Assembly: GCF_001854885.1 (NCBI RefSeq)
Contig: NZ_MDDV01000002.1
Span: forward strand, 290,339 to 354,338
Source of the DNA: Ensifer sp. LCM 4579
Lineage (GTDB): Bacteria; Pseudomonadota; Alphaproteobacteria; Rhizobiales; Rhizobiaceae
DNA length: 64,000 nt
Direction: 5' to 3'
Every line of letters starts with the position of its first letter. Within the stretch, counting starts at the first letter, position 1. The notes below the pieces were generated by a model. It was given only the letters and a program-made list of their open reading frames with translations. It ran no database searches and was not told the origin of the DNA. The translations under genes and the position numbers were made by a program. Shown piece after piece: positions 34,783 through 41,385 of this stretch.

Positions 34783-35235
34783 ATGATGATGAAGATGAGA
34801 GCCTTTGCGCTCGCGGCCGTCATTGCAGGGCTGGGCGTGACCGCCGTCACCGCTGCAGACGAGCCGCAGGAGGTCCGCCAGCAGTTGATGAAGAAGGTCG
34901 GGCAGGCTGCCGGCGCGCTCAGCGGGATAGCAAAGGGCGAAAAGCCGTATGACGCGGAAGTCGTCAAGGCATCGCTGACGACGATCAGCGAGACCGTAAA
35001 GGTTTTCCCGAATCATTTCCCCCCGGGTTCGGAAACCGGCATGGAGACCGAAGCAAGCCCGAAGATCTGGGAGAATATGGAGGACTTCAAGGCGAAGGCC
35101 GCCAAGCTCGGCGGCGATGCGGAGATGTTCCTCGCCGAGTTGCCTTCCGACCCTGCCGGCGTCGGCGCCGCGCTGGGCGTTCTCGGCAAGGACTGCGGCA
35201 GCTGTCACGAGACTTACCGCCTGAAGAAAGAGTGA
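34783..35235 (+). CDS. Cytochrome c' / c556-type monohaem protein
   Basis: 150 residues with a signal peptide (about 1-24, ending VTAADEP) and a four-helix-bundle cytochrome c' domain; the haem-binding CGSCHETYR is at the C-terminus (about 140-148), where this family always has it. Periplasmic electron carrier or NO-binding protein. Three tandem ATGs (34783, 34786, 34789) leave the exact start open. A strong terminator follows at 35264, so the downstream dihaem cytochrome has its own promoter or relies on read-through. Confidence 0.88.
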   Translation: MMMKMRAFALAAVIAGLGVTAVTAADEPQEVRQQLMKKVGQAAGALSGIAKGEKPYDAEVVKASLTTISETVKVFPNHFPPGSETGMETEASPKIWENMEDFKAKAAKLGGDAEMFLAELPSDPAGVGAALGVLGKDCGSCHETYRLKKE

Positions 35236-35263
35236 CGAAGGGCTTCTTTGCCTTGCCAGGAAT

Positions 35264-35292
35264 GCGCCGGTCCGACCGGCGCTTTCCTTTCC
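35264..35292 (+). terminator. Intrinsic terminator after cytochrome c'
   Basis: GCGCCGGT (35264-35271), loop CCG, ACCGGCGC (35275-35282), then TTTCCTTTCC. Six bases later a palindromic element fragment begins. Confidence 0.75.
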
Positions 35293-35297
35293 GGGCC

Positions 35298-35345
35298 CTG
35301 CAGCGCCGTCCGATCAGGCGCGCATAAGTCGCCGTGGCACTTACG
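35298..35345 (-). repeat. Dispersed palindromic element, copy 6 (degenerate)
   Basis: CTGCAGCGCCGTCCGATCAG, then GCGCGCATAAGTCGCCGTGG and CACTTACGA, which aligns with CTACAGCGCCGCGCGTC...GCGCAAAGGTCGCTGTAGCACTTTGAA of copy 1. Lies directly behind the cytochrome c' terminator. Confidence 0.6.
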
Positions 35346-35361
35346 AGCGGTTGGGGAGATC

Positions 35362-36276
35362 ATGAGACGGCGCACGAATAGGCTTCTGTCCGGTCTGGTC
35401 CTGCTGGTTCTCGCAGGCGCCGGCGTTCTCTGGTGGCTGACGAAACCGAGACCATGGGACGAGGCGCATTGGCAGGGGCTGGGTCAGCCGGATCTAGCCA
35501 ATGGCGAACAGGTCTTCTGGGCCGGCGGCTGCACCGGCTGCCACGCGGCTCCCGGCGCCAAGGATGATCAACGGCTCGTGCTGGTGGGCGGTCGGCCGCT
35601 GAAAAGTCCGTTCGGCACCTTCCACGCGCCGAATATCTCGCCGGATGAGACGGCTGGAATCGGTGGGTGGACGCTTGCCGAGTTCGGCAGTGCCATGACG
35701 CGTGGCGTCGGCAAGGACGGCGAACACCTCTATCCGTCCTTTCCCTATGGCTCCTACGCGCGCATGACCGCCAAGGATATCAACGACCTGTGGGGTTTCC
35801 TGCAAACGCTGCCGAAAAGCGCCAAGCTTGCAGCGCCGCATGATCTTCCCTTTCCTTACAACATCCGCCTGGCGCTCGGCGGCTGGAAGCTCCTGTACCT
35901 GACCGATGAGCCCAGGGTGGCTCTCGATACGGCCGATCCAAAGCTCGCCCGTGGACAATATCTCGTGGAAGGTCCCGGTCATTGCGGAGAGTGCCACACC
36001 CCGCGCAATGCCCTCGGCGGCTTCGAGGCGGAGAGGTGGCTTGCCGGTGCACCGAACCCGGAAGGGGAGGGTCGCATCCCCAATATCACGCCGGGTTCGA
36101 AAAGCATCGGGGGTTGGAGCATGTCCGACATTGCCTCCTATCTCGAGACCGGCTTCACGCCGGATTTCGACACGGTCGGCGGCTCGATGGTCGAGGTGCA
36201 GAAGAACATGGCGAAGCTTCCGTCAGCCGACCGCGAGGCGATCGCCGCCTATCTGAAGGCGCTGCCGCCGCTGTGA
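35362..36276 (+). CDS. Membrane-anchored dihaem cytochrome c
   Basis: 304 residues: uncleaved N-terminal anchor (about 6-28, LLSGLVLLVLAGAGVLWWL) and two cytochrome c domains with haem sites GCTGCH (about 55-60) and CGECH (about 210-214). The sequence NISPDETAGIGGWTLAEFGSAMTRG and its second-domain counterpart are typical of the cytochrome subunit of alcohol/gluconate dehydrogenases and of related dihaem cytochromes. No dehydrogenase gene is adjacent; only cytochrome c' precedes it. Start at MRRRTNRLL after GGGGAG; the longer frame from 35248 would run through the repeat element. Confidence 0.85.
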   Translation: MRRRTNRLLSGLVLLVLAGAGVLWWLTKPRPWDEAHWQGLGQPDLANGEQVFWAGGCTGCHAAPGAKDDQRLVLVGGRPLKSPFGTFHAPNISPDETAGIGGWTLAEFGSAMTRGVGKDGEHLYPSFPYGSYARMTAKDINDLWGFLQTLPKSAKLAAPHDLPFPYNIRLALGGWKLLYLTDEPRVALDTADPKLARGQYLVEGPGHCGECHTPRNALGGFEAERWLAGAPNPEGEGRIPNITPGSKSIGGWSMSDIASYLETGFTPDFDTVGGSMVEVQKNMAKLPSADREAIAAYLKALPPL

Positions 36277-36328
36277 TTCATGTCGCCCGGAGCAGCGGCT
36301 TCGGGGGCAACGATAGGCATAGGGGCAT

Positions 36329-36898
36329 TCAGGTGAGCCGGTGCTCCTCGGCATAGAGCGCGAGATAGGCGTCGAGCGCCTCGGAACCGAGGCTGAGTGC
36401 GCGGAAGACTTCAGCTGCGAAGCTCACCGGTGCGGTGCCTGCGGCCGTTACAAGGCGACCGCTGCGAACCGCCTGCGGCTGGTCGCGATAGTGGCTCTGG
36501 CCCTCATAGCCAGGAACCGCCGCAAGGCTTCCGGCCGAGTTGCCGGTGTGATCGGCCCCATTGAGGATGCCGCTTGCGGCAAGCGCCAGCGTAGCGCCGC
36601 AGATTGCCGCAACCACCCGGTCTGCCGTATGGAAGGCACGGATCGTATGTGACAGGTCGGGTGCCGCGGCGGTCTCCCAGATGGTGCCGCCGCAGAGCAC
36701 GAGCCCGTCGAACTCCGCCGGTGCGAGCGTCTTCGCCGGCAGGTGCGGCGTGATGTGCAGCCCGCCCATGGAGGTCACCACCGTACCGCCGGGCGAGGCC
36801 ACGAGAAGATCCACTCCGAGCTCGGCGCGCGCCGTTGCCATCAACAGCGCGCATTCCCAGTCGGCAAAGCCCTCCGTCAGCACGATCGCAACGCGCAT
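36329..36898 (-). CDS. DJ-1/PfpI-family protein
   Basis: 189 residues, flavodoxin-like DJ-1/PfpI fold. The nucleophile-elbow cysteine is in RVVAAICGATLALAASG (about 99), preceded by the acidic residue in VLTEGFADWE (about residue 15). Members act as glyoxalases, deglycases, proteases or chaperones, and function cannot be told from sequence. It converges on the dihaem cytochrome gene and lies downstream of the GNAT gene on the same strand with 13 bases between, so it may belong to the attenuated GNAT transcript. Confidence 0.85.
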   Translation of the reverse strand: MRVAIVLTEGFADWECALLMATARAELGVDLLVASPGGTVVTSMGGLHITPHLPAKTLAPAEFDGLVLCGGTIWETAAAPDLSHTIRAFHTADRVVAAICGATLALAASGILNGADHTGNSAGSLAAVPGYEGQSHYRDQPQAVRSGRLVTAAGTAPVSFAAEVFRALSLGSEALDAYLALYAEEHRLT

Positions 36899-36911
36899 CG
36901 AGCCCTCCTCT

Positions 36912-37415
36912 TCAGCCTATCCTCTGAATATAGCGCATGCCGGTCACCGGGCGAGGCTCGAAGCGCTCGGATTCGTAGAAACGATGCGCCTGGAAATTGC
37001 CGGTCGCGGCGCTAACCGAGAGGTAATTGCAGCCCGCCATCTTCGCCTGCTCCCGTGCTTTGGCCACGAGGTGCCGGCCGATGCCGGTCCCACGATGACC
37101 GGGCCGCACGAAGAGGTGATGCAGTTCCATGCCGCGCGCGCCCTCGGCCGCCCTGTATTGGGGAACGAGGATGGCGTAGCCGATCAACTGACCGCCGGCC
37201 TCGGCGACGAGGGCGGTGATCCACGGCATGCGGCCGAAGAGATCGCGCTCCAGCTGTTCGGATGTGATCAGGGCGGCGTCTCCGTGATGGGCGGAAAGCT
37301 CGGCGATCATTTTGCGCAGTTCTGCAACGTCGCGCGGCTTGGCGCAGCGGATCGTCACCATGGGCGCTCTGGCCGACGGCACGGGGTGAAGGCTAGGTAT
37401 GGCGGTTTGCAGCAT
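36912..37415 (-). CDS. GNAT-family N-acetyltransferase behind a leader-peptide attenuator
   Basis: 167 residues. GNAT core from MVTIRCAKPRDVAELRKMI; acetyl-CoA loop VRPGHRGTGIGRHLVAKA (about 109-126, R/Q-x-x-G-x-G/A); C-terminal YLSVSAATGNFQAHRFYESERFE is typical. Start at 37415 has AGGAG six bases ahead; an internal ATG at 37361 is the alternative. Upstream lies a 16-codon leader ORF rich in aromatic codons with a terminator in front of this gene, implying control by aromatic aminoacyl-tRNA supply; the substrate could then be an aromatic amino acid or related amine (inference). Followed closely by a DJ-1/PfpI gene. Confidence 0.85.
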   Translation of the reverse strand: MLQTAIPSLHPVPSARAPMVTIRCAKPRDVAELRKMIAELSAHHGDAALITSEQLERDLFGRMPWITALVAEAGGQLIGYAILVPQYRAAEGARGMELHHLFVRPGHRGTGIGRHLVAKAREQAKMAGCNYLSVSAATGNFQAHRFYESERFEPRPVTGMRYIQRIG

Positions 37416-37452
37416 TCTCGGCTCCTATGGTTCTGCCGCCATCAGGTGCCGT

Positions 37453-37480
37453 GAAAAACAAAAGCCGCCTGATGGCGGCC
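37453..37480 (-). terminator. Attenuator terminator ahead of the GNAT gene
   Basis: On the minus strand: GCCGCC-ATCA-GGCGGC (37479-37464) then TTTTGTTTTTC (37463-37453), a textbook intrinsic terminator between the leader ORF and the GNAT start. GGCCGC at its 5' side (37480-37475) can instead pair with GCGGCC (37505-37500) just after the leader stop, giving an antiterminator. A further arm, CCTGATGGCGGC (37446-37435), is the exact 12-base complement of 37479-37468. Confidence 0.8.
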
Positions 37481-37507
37481 TTGTTGAATATGATCAGCAG
37501 GCCGCTC

Positions 37508-37558
37508 CTATCGGAACAGCCAAAAATACGCGCGGCAAATGGGTGCGTTCTTGATCAT
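37508..37558 (-). CDS. Leader peptide MIKNAPICRAYFWLFR
   Basis: Sixteen codons ending TAT TTT TGG CTG TTC CGA TAG: Tyr-Phe-Trp-Leu-Phe at codons 11-15 just before the stop. The stop is three bases from GCGGCC, the 5' arm of a possible antiterminator. Upstream, TTGACA (37592-37587) and a weak -10 (AATCTA, 37569-37564) are 17 bases apart, which would place the transcript start at the ATG itself, making the leader leaderless like trpL of S. meliloti (from literature memory). It is the regulatory ORF for the GNAT gene downstream. Confidence 0.75.
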   Translation of the reverse strand: MIKNAPICRAYFWLFR

Positions 37559-37563
37559 GCGGG

Positions 37564-37592
37564 TAGATTCTCCATTTCACGGATTTTGTCAA
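37564..37592 (-). promoter_or_regulatory. Promoter of the GNAT leader transcript
   Basis: Perfect -35 TTGACA (37592-37587), 17-base spacer, -10 candidate AATCTA (37569-37564). The predicted start is at or next to the leader ATG at 37558. The -10 is poor against TATAAT, so the start point is only a prediction. Confidence 0.55.
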
Positions 37593-37611
37593 CGCAGATT
37601 CTTGACGACAC

Positions 37612-38025
37612 TCAGTACTCGCCTTCGCACAGCGAATGGTCCGCAAGCGCGCGGATCACGTAGCAGTCGCCGATCGTATGGTTGCCATGGCAGGCGACGA
37701 TGCGCTCCAATTCCTGCTCCAGCTTCTTCAGCCGCGCGATCTTCTCCCGCACGGAGGCGAGATGTTCGCTCGCAATGCGGTCCGCCTCGCCGCAAGGGCG
37801 CTCCGGATGCTCGCTCAGGGCCAGCAGGTCGCGGATCGCCTCGATCGAAAGCCCGAGGTCGCGCGCATGACGGATGAAGGCGAGGCGCTCGAGTTGGCGC
37901 CTCTCGTAGCGCCGCTGATTGCCTTCGGACCGCTCCGGCGCCGCGATCAGTCCCATTTGTTCGTAATAACGGATCGTCGGAATCTTTACGCCCGTCCGCC
38001 GGGAGAGATCACCGATCGAATACAT
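37612..38025 (-). CDS. MerR-family transcriptional regulator
   Basis: 137 residues. MerR winged helix at the N-terminus (MYSIGDLSRRTGVKIPTIRYYEQMGLIAAPER), a long dimerisation helix, and a cysteine/histidine-rich C-terminus: Cys in HPERPCGEADRI (about 78) and CHGNHTIGDC...HSLC (about 110-133). That pattern suggests metal or redox sensing like ZntR/CueR/SoxR relatives, but the exact ligand is not clear. Start MYSIGDL; the frame to 38160 is not MerR-like. A dyad at 38032-38054 sits just upstream for autoregulation. Confidence 0.85.
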   Translation of the reverse strand: MYSIGDLSRRTGVKIPTIRYYEQMGLIAAPERSEGNQRRYERRQLERLAFIRHARDLGLSIEAIRDLLALSEHPERPCGEADRIASEHLASVREKIARLKKLEQELERIVACHGNHTIGDCYVIRALADHSLCEGEY

Positions 38026-38031
38026 TTGCGT

Positions 38032-38054
38032 CTCCAAAGCTATAGTTTCTGGAG
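38032..38054. promoter_or_regulatory. Candidate MerR-type operator
   Basis: CTCCA (38032-38036) and TGGAG (38050-38054) with a 13-base centre containing CTATAG, seven bases upstream of the MerR start. MerR-family operators are dyads of this size between -35 and -10 elements. The 230-base gap to the divergent beta-lactamase start also has the palindrome GAATAATATTC (38190-38200) in an AT-rich stretch. Confidence 0.5.
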
Positions 38055-38255
38055 CATTATAGGCTGTGCTACCCGTCCCCATCAAGTCTGAGCTTTTTCG
38101 CTCGTACAATCTCGCGTGGCACCCCGGTAACCGCGTTGATCGAGCACAAGACCGCCACATTCGGCTCGTAGCGAGTCATAGTCAGTGCAGAATAATATTC
38201 AATATCAATAATTTAGTAGTCCGATGCGGATGCGTCGACCGAACGGAGGAAATAG

Positions 38256-39149
38256 ATGATGCCCTTGCTTATCAGTCGCCGCAGCGTGTTATTTGCAACC
38301 GCCACGCTTTATCCGGCGTTCACCTTGCCGCCTCCTGCGCTGGCATTCTCCCGAGCGGAGGATGACGTTGCGAAGCAGCTCGAAGAGCTTGAAAGGCAGA
38401 CCGGGGGCCGTCTGGGCGTCTCCGTGCTCGACACCGAGACCAATATTTCCTTCGGTCATCGGGAGACCGAACGCTTCGCCATGTGTTCGACCTTCAAGGC
38501 GCTTGCGGCGGCCTGTGCGCTGGCGCGCGTCGATCGGGGAGAGGAGGCGCTCGACCGGCCTATTACTTTCGGCAGGGACGTGTTGCTGCCGCATTCTCCG
38601 GTCACCGAGAAGCATGTCGGCGGCAATGGGATGACGGTCGCCGCACTCTGCGAGGCGGCGATCACGATCAGCGACAACGCCGCCGCCAACCTACTGCTGG
38701 AAAGCTTCGGCGGTCCGGCCGGGCTGACATCGTGGCTGCGGTCGATCGGAGACGAGACGACGCGTCTCGACCGGATGGAACCCGAGCTCAACGAAGCCGC
38801 GTTCGGCGACCCGCGCGATACGACGACGCCTGCGGCGATTTTGGAAACGCTCGGCAAGCTGGCCTTCGGTTCGGTGCTGTCGGAGAGTTCGCGCCAGCAG
38901 CTTGTCGGCTGGATGGTCGCGAACAAGACGGGCGACGCACGGCTGCGGGCGGGCCTTCCAAAGGATTGGCGGATCGGCGACAAGACCGGGACAAGCATGA
39001 CCGGCGCCGTCTCGGATATCGGCTTCGCTTGGCCGGACGGGCGTCGACCCATCCTGGTTGCCGCCTATACCGGCGAGGCGAAAGCGCCGCTCGACATCTT
39101 GAACCCGGTCTTTGCCGAAATCGGCGGGATCATCGCCGGAATGGTCTGA
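38256..39149 (+). CDS. bla: Class A beta-lactamase
   Basis: 297 residues with a signal peptide (about 1-30, PPPALAFS). Serine beta-lactamase motifs all present: STFK with the nucleophile (about residue 77, in FAMCSTFKALAAA; Cys precedes Ser), SDN in TISDNAAANLLL, Glu166-type in MEPELNEAAF, and KTG in IGDKTGTSMTG. Periplasmic hydrolysis of penicillins/cephalosporins; spectrum cannot be judged by eye. No ampR-type regulator is adjacent; the divergent gene is a MerR regulator 230 bases away. The upstream region is AT-rich compared with the surroundings. GGAGG precedes the ATG. Confidence 0.92.
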   Translation: MMPLLISRRSVLFATATLYPAFTLPPPALAFSRAEDDVAKQLEELERQTGGRLGVSVLDTETNISFGHRETERFAMCSTFKALAAACALARVDRGEEALDRPITFGRDVLLPHSPVTEKHVGGNGMTVAALCEAAITISDNAAANLLLESFGGPAGLTSWLRSIGDETTRLDRMEPELNEAAFGDPRDTTTPAAILETLGKLAFGSVLSESSRQQLVGWMVANKTGDARLRAGLPKDWRIGDKTGTSMTGAVSDIGFAWPDGRRPILVAAYTGEAKAPLDILNPVFAEIGGIIAGMV

Positions 39150-39184
39150 AAACCGTCTCCGCAGCCCGTGTCTCTGCGGCCCAG

Positions 39185-40690
39185 TCAAGTGCCGCAGAAG
39201 GTCTGCAGCACTTCTTCACCGGGCTTCGGCGGGTCCGCATAGGCGGCATGATGCGGCTGGTCCTCATAGGGATTGGAGGTGACCTCGAGGAGGGCCTCGA
39301 AAAGCGAGAAGTCTGCATCCCGGTTTGCCGCATCGATCGCCTGCTCCACACGATGATTGCGGGGAATGAAGGCCGGATTGACGGCCCGCATGGCGGCTGC
39401 ACGCTCGCCCGCCTTCTGCGGATCGCGCGCGAGCCGGCCTCGCCAATCCGCGAGCCAAGGCGAAAGCGCCTCCGGATTTTCGAAGAGGCCGGCAAGCCGC
39501 GCGTCCGAAGTTTCGTCCTCGGCACAGGCTGCGAGGACGCGGAAGGTGAGGGTGTAGTCCGCATTGCCCTTGTGCATCAGGGTCAGGAGCGACTGTATCA
39601 GTTCCAGGTCTCCGTCTTCTGCCGTCGCAAGCCCGATCTTTCGCCGCATGCCGTCGAGCCAGTGCTCCTGGAAGACCGACCCGTATCCGGTGAGGACCTC
39701 ATTGGCGAGATCGACCGCCGTATCGGCGGCAGGATCGAACAATGTCACCAGTGTCTCGGCGAGGCGTGCCAGGTTCCACTGCCCGATGGCGGGTTGATTG
39801 GCATAGGCGTAGCGGCCAAACTGGTCGATGGAACTGAACACCTTCTTGGGATCGTAGGTATCCATGAAGGCGCAGGGGCCGAAGTCGATCGTTTCGCCGG
39901 AGACCGTCATGTTGTCGGTATTCATCACGCCATGGATGAAGCCGACATGCAGCCAGCGCGCGATCAAAGCGGCCTGGCGCTTTGTGATCGTCTTGAAGAG
40001 TGCAAGATAGGGCCGTCCGTCGCCCTTGATCTCCGGATAGTGGCGATCGATCACGTAATCGGCGAGCGCCCTGACGGCTTCCATATCACCGCGCGCGGCG
40101 AAGAACTGGAAGGTGCCGACGCGAATGTGGCTCGCCGCGACGCGGGTGAAGACCGCGCCGGGCAGTATCTCCTCGCGATAGACGGGCTGGCCGGTGACGG
40201 TTGCGGCAAGTGCGCGCGTGGTCGGGATGCCGAGCGCATGCATCGCTTCGCTGACGATATATTCGCGCAAGACCGGGCCGAGCGCCGCACGCCCGTCGCC
40301 ACGGCGGGAATAGGGCGTCTTGCCCGATCCCTTGAGCTGGATGTCGCGGCGCTTCCCGTTTCGGTCGATCACCTCTCCGATGAGGATGGCGCGGCCATCG
40401 CCGAGCTGAGGGACGAAGGTGCCGAACTGGTGGCCGGCATAGGCCATGGCAAGCGGCTCCGCACCCGCGGGGACGCGGTTGCCGGAGAAGATCGCTGCGC
40501 CGTCACGCTCCAGCGCTTCGACGTCAAGCCGCAGCTCTTCGGCAAGCGTCCTGTTGAGCTTGATAAGCCAGGGCTCGGCCACCGGTGTCGGCTCGACGCG
40601 CGCATAGAACTGTTCAGGCAGCCGCGCAAAACTGTTGTCGAAACGGAACGGGCCGGTCTCTGAGGCTTTCGGGGGCGTGTAATCCATCAT
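39185..40690 (-). CDS. selO: Protein adenylyltransferase SelO (YdiU/UPF0061)
   Basis: 501 residues, the usual bacterial length. Pseudokinase-fold enzyme that transfers AMP from ATP to Ser/Thr/Tyr of target proteins. Recognisable blocks: AYAGHQFGTFVPQLGDGRA (about 83-101), GSGKTPYSRRGDGRAAL, SEAMHALGIPTTRAL, HGVMNTDNM with the metal-binding Asn/Asp (about 253), and DFGPCAFMDTYDP. It ends in TFCGT: the penultimate-region Cys replaces the selenocysteine of eukaryotic SelO. Monocistronic, convergent with the beta-lactamase gene. Confidence 0.93.
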   Translation of the reverse strand: MMDYTPPKASETGPFRFDNSFARLPEQFYARVEPTPVAEPWLIKLNRTLAEELRLDVEALERDGAAIFSGNRVPAGAEPLAMAYAGHQFGTFVPQLGDGRAILIGEVIDRNGKRRDIQLKGSGKTPYSRRGDGRAALGPVLREYIVSEAMHALGIPTTRALAATVTGQPVYREEILPGAVFTRVAASHIRVGTFQFFAARGDMEAVRALADYVIDRHYPEIKGDGRPYLALFKTITKRQAALIARWLHVGFIHGVMNTDNMTVSGETIDFGPCAFMDTYDPKKVFSSIDQFGRYAYANQPAIGQWNLARLAETLVTLFDPAADTAVDLANEVLTGYGSVFQEHWLDGMRRKIGLATAEDGDLELIQSLLTLMHKGNADYTLTFRVLAACAEDETSDARLAGLFENPEALSPWLADWRGRLARDPQKAGERAAAMRAVNPAFIPRNHRVEQAIDAANRDADFSLFEALLEVTSNPYEDQPHHAAYADPPKPGEEVLQTFCGT

Positions 40691-40846
40691 GCTCCAGCGG
40701 CCGTAACGGGAGCTGCCGGCCGCCCTTTCACGACGAGTCTACACGAGCCATCCGCTTTTCGCGAGGGGCGCGACACGACAGCGGACAAGGTCGACAGCTT
40801 CGTGCGGCTGCTGTTGCAGCCGAAGGACCGGTGATATGAAGGCCGG

Positions 40847-41374
40847 TCAGGACTCTTCGTCCTCCATAGCGGCGGCGAGTTCCGCAAGCTTTCGCACGGT
40901 ATTGAGGTTGCGCGCCGTGCCGGCCTTCAGTGCCGGCAGTTTGAGCTTCGAACGGCCGGATCCGTTCGGATAATGGATGAAGATCTCCCGGCCCAAGATC
41001 TGCGCCTCCTCTCCATCCGGCGCCACCAGATCGTCGAGCGCATCGGCAGGAGGTGGTTCCGGCAGGAAGGTGACGAGCAGGAAATTCGGCCTGGCCCCAG
41101 GAAACGGTGCTTTAGCGATGACTTCTTCAAGCGCGCGCCGGCTGCGCAGGATTACGCCCGGCGCCTTGCCCATCCTGGTTGCGAGCGCGGCCTCAAGTCT
41201 CCGCCGCACCTCAGTTTCGGAGAGCTCGGAGCGGAAGAGGACATTGCCGCTCTGGATGTAGGTCCTGACGCCGGCGAAGCCAAGGCCCTCGCAGATCGAC
41301 CTCAGCTCCGCCATGGCGAGCGTGCCGGTGCCGCCGACATTGACCGCCCTCAGCAGAGCGACGTGGACCGGCAC
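40847..41374 (-). CDS. DUF1697 family protein
   Basis: 175 residues. The opening VHVALLRAVNVGGTGTLAMAELRSICEGLGFAGVRTYIQSGNVLFRS contains the DUF1697 signature (ALLRgiNvGG, vrTyiqSGNv). Cytoplasmic, no known activity. Its start is 11 bases downstream of the oligopeptidase B stop, so the two are likely co-transcribed. Confidence 0.88.
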   Translation of the reverse strand: MPVHVALLRAVNVGGTGTLAMAELRSICEGLGFAGVRTYIQSGNVLFRSELSETEVRRRLEAALATRMGKAPGVILRSRRALEEVIAKAPFPGARPNFLLVTFLPEPPPADALDDLVAPDGEEAQILGREIFIHYPNGSGRSKLKLPALKAGTARNLNTVRKLAELAAAMEDEES

Positions 41375-41385
41375 CGCGCTACGTC

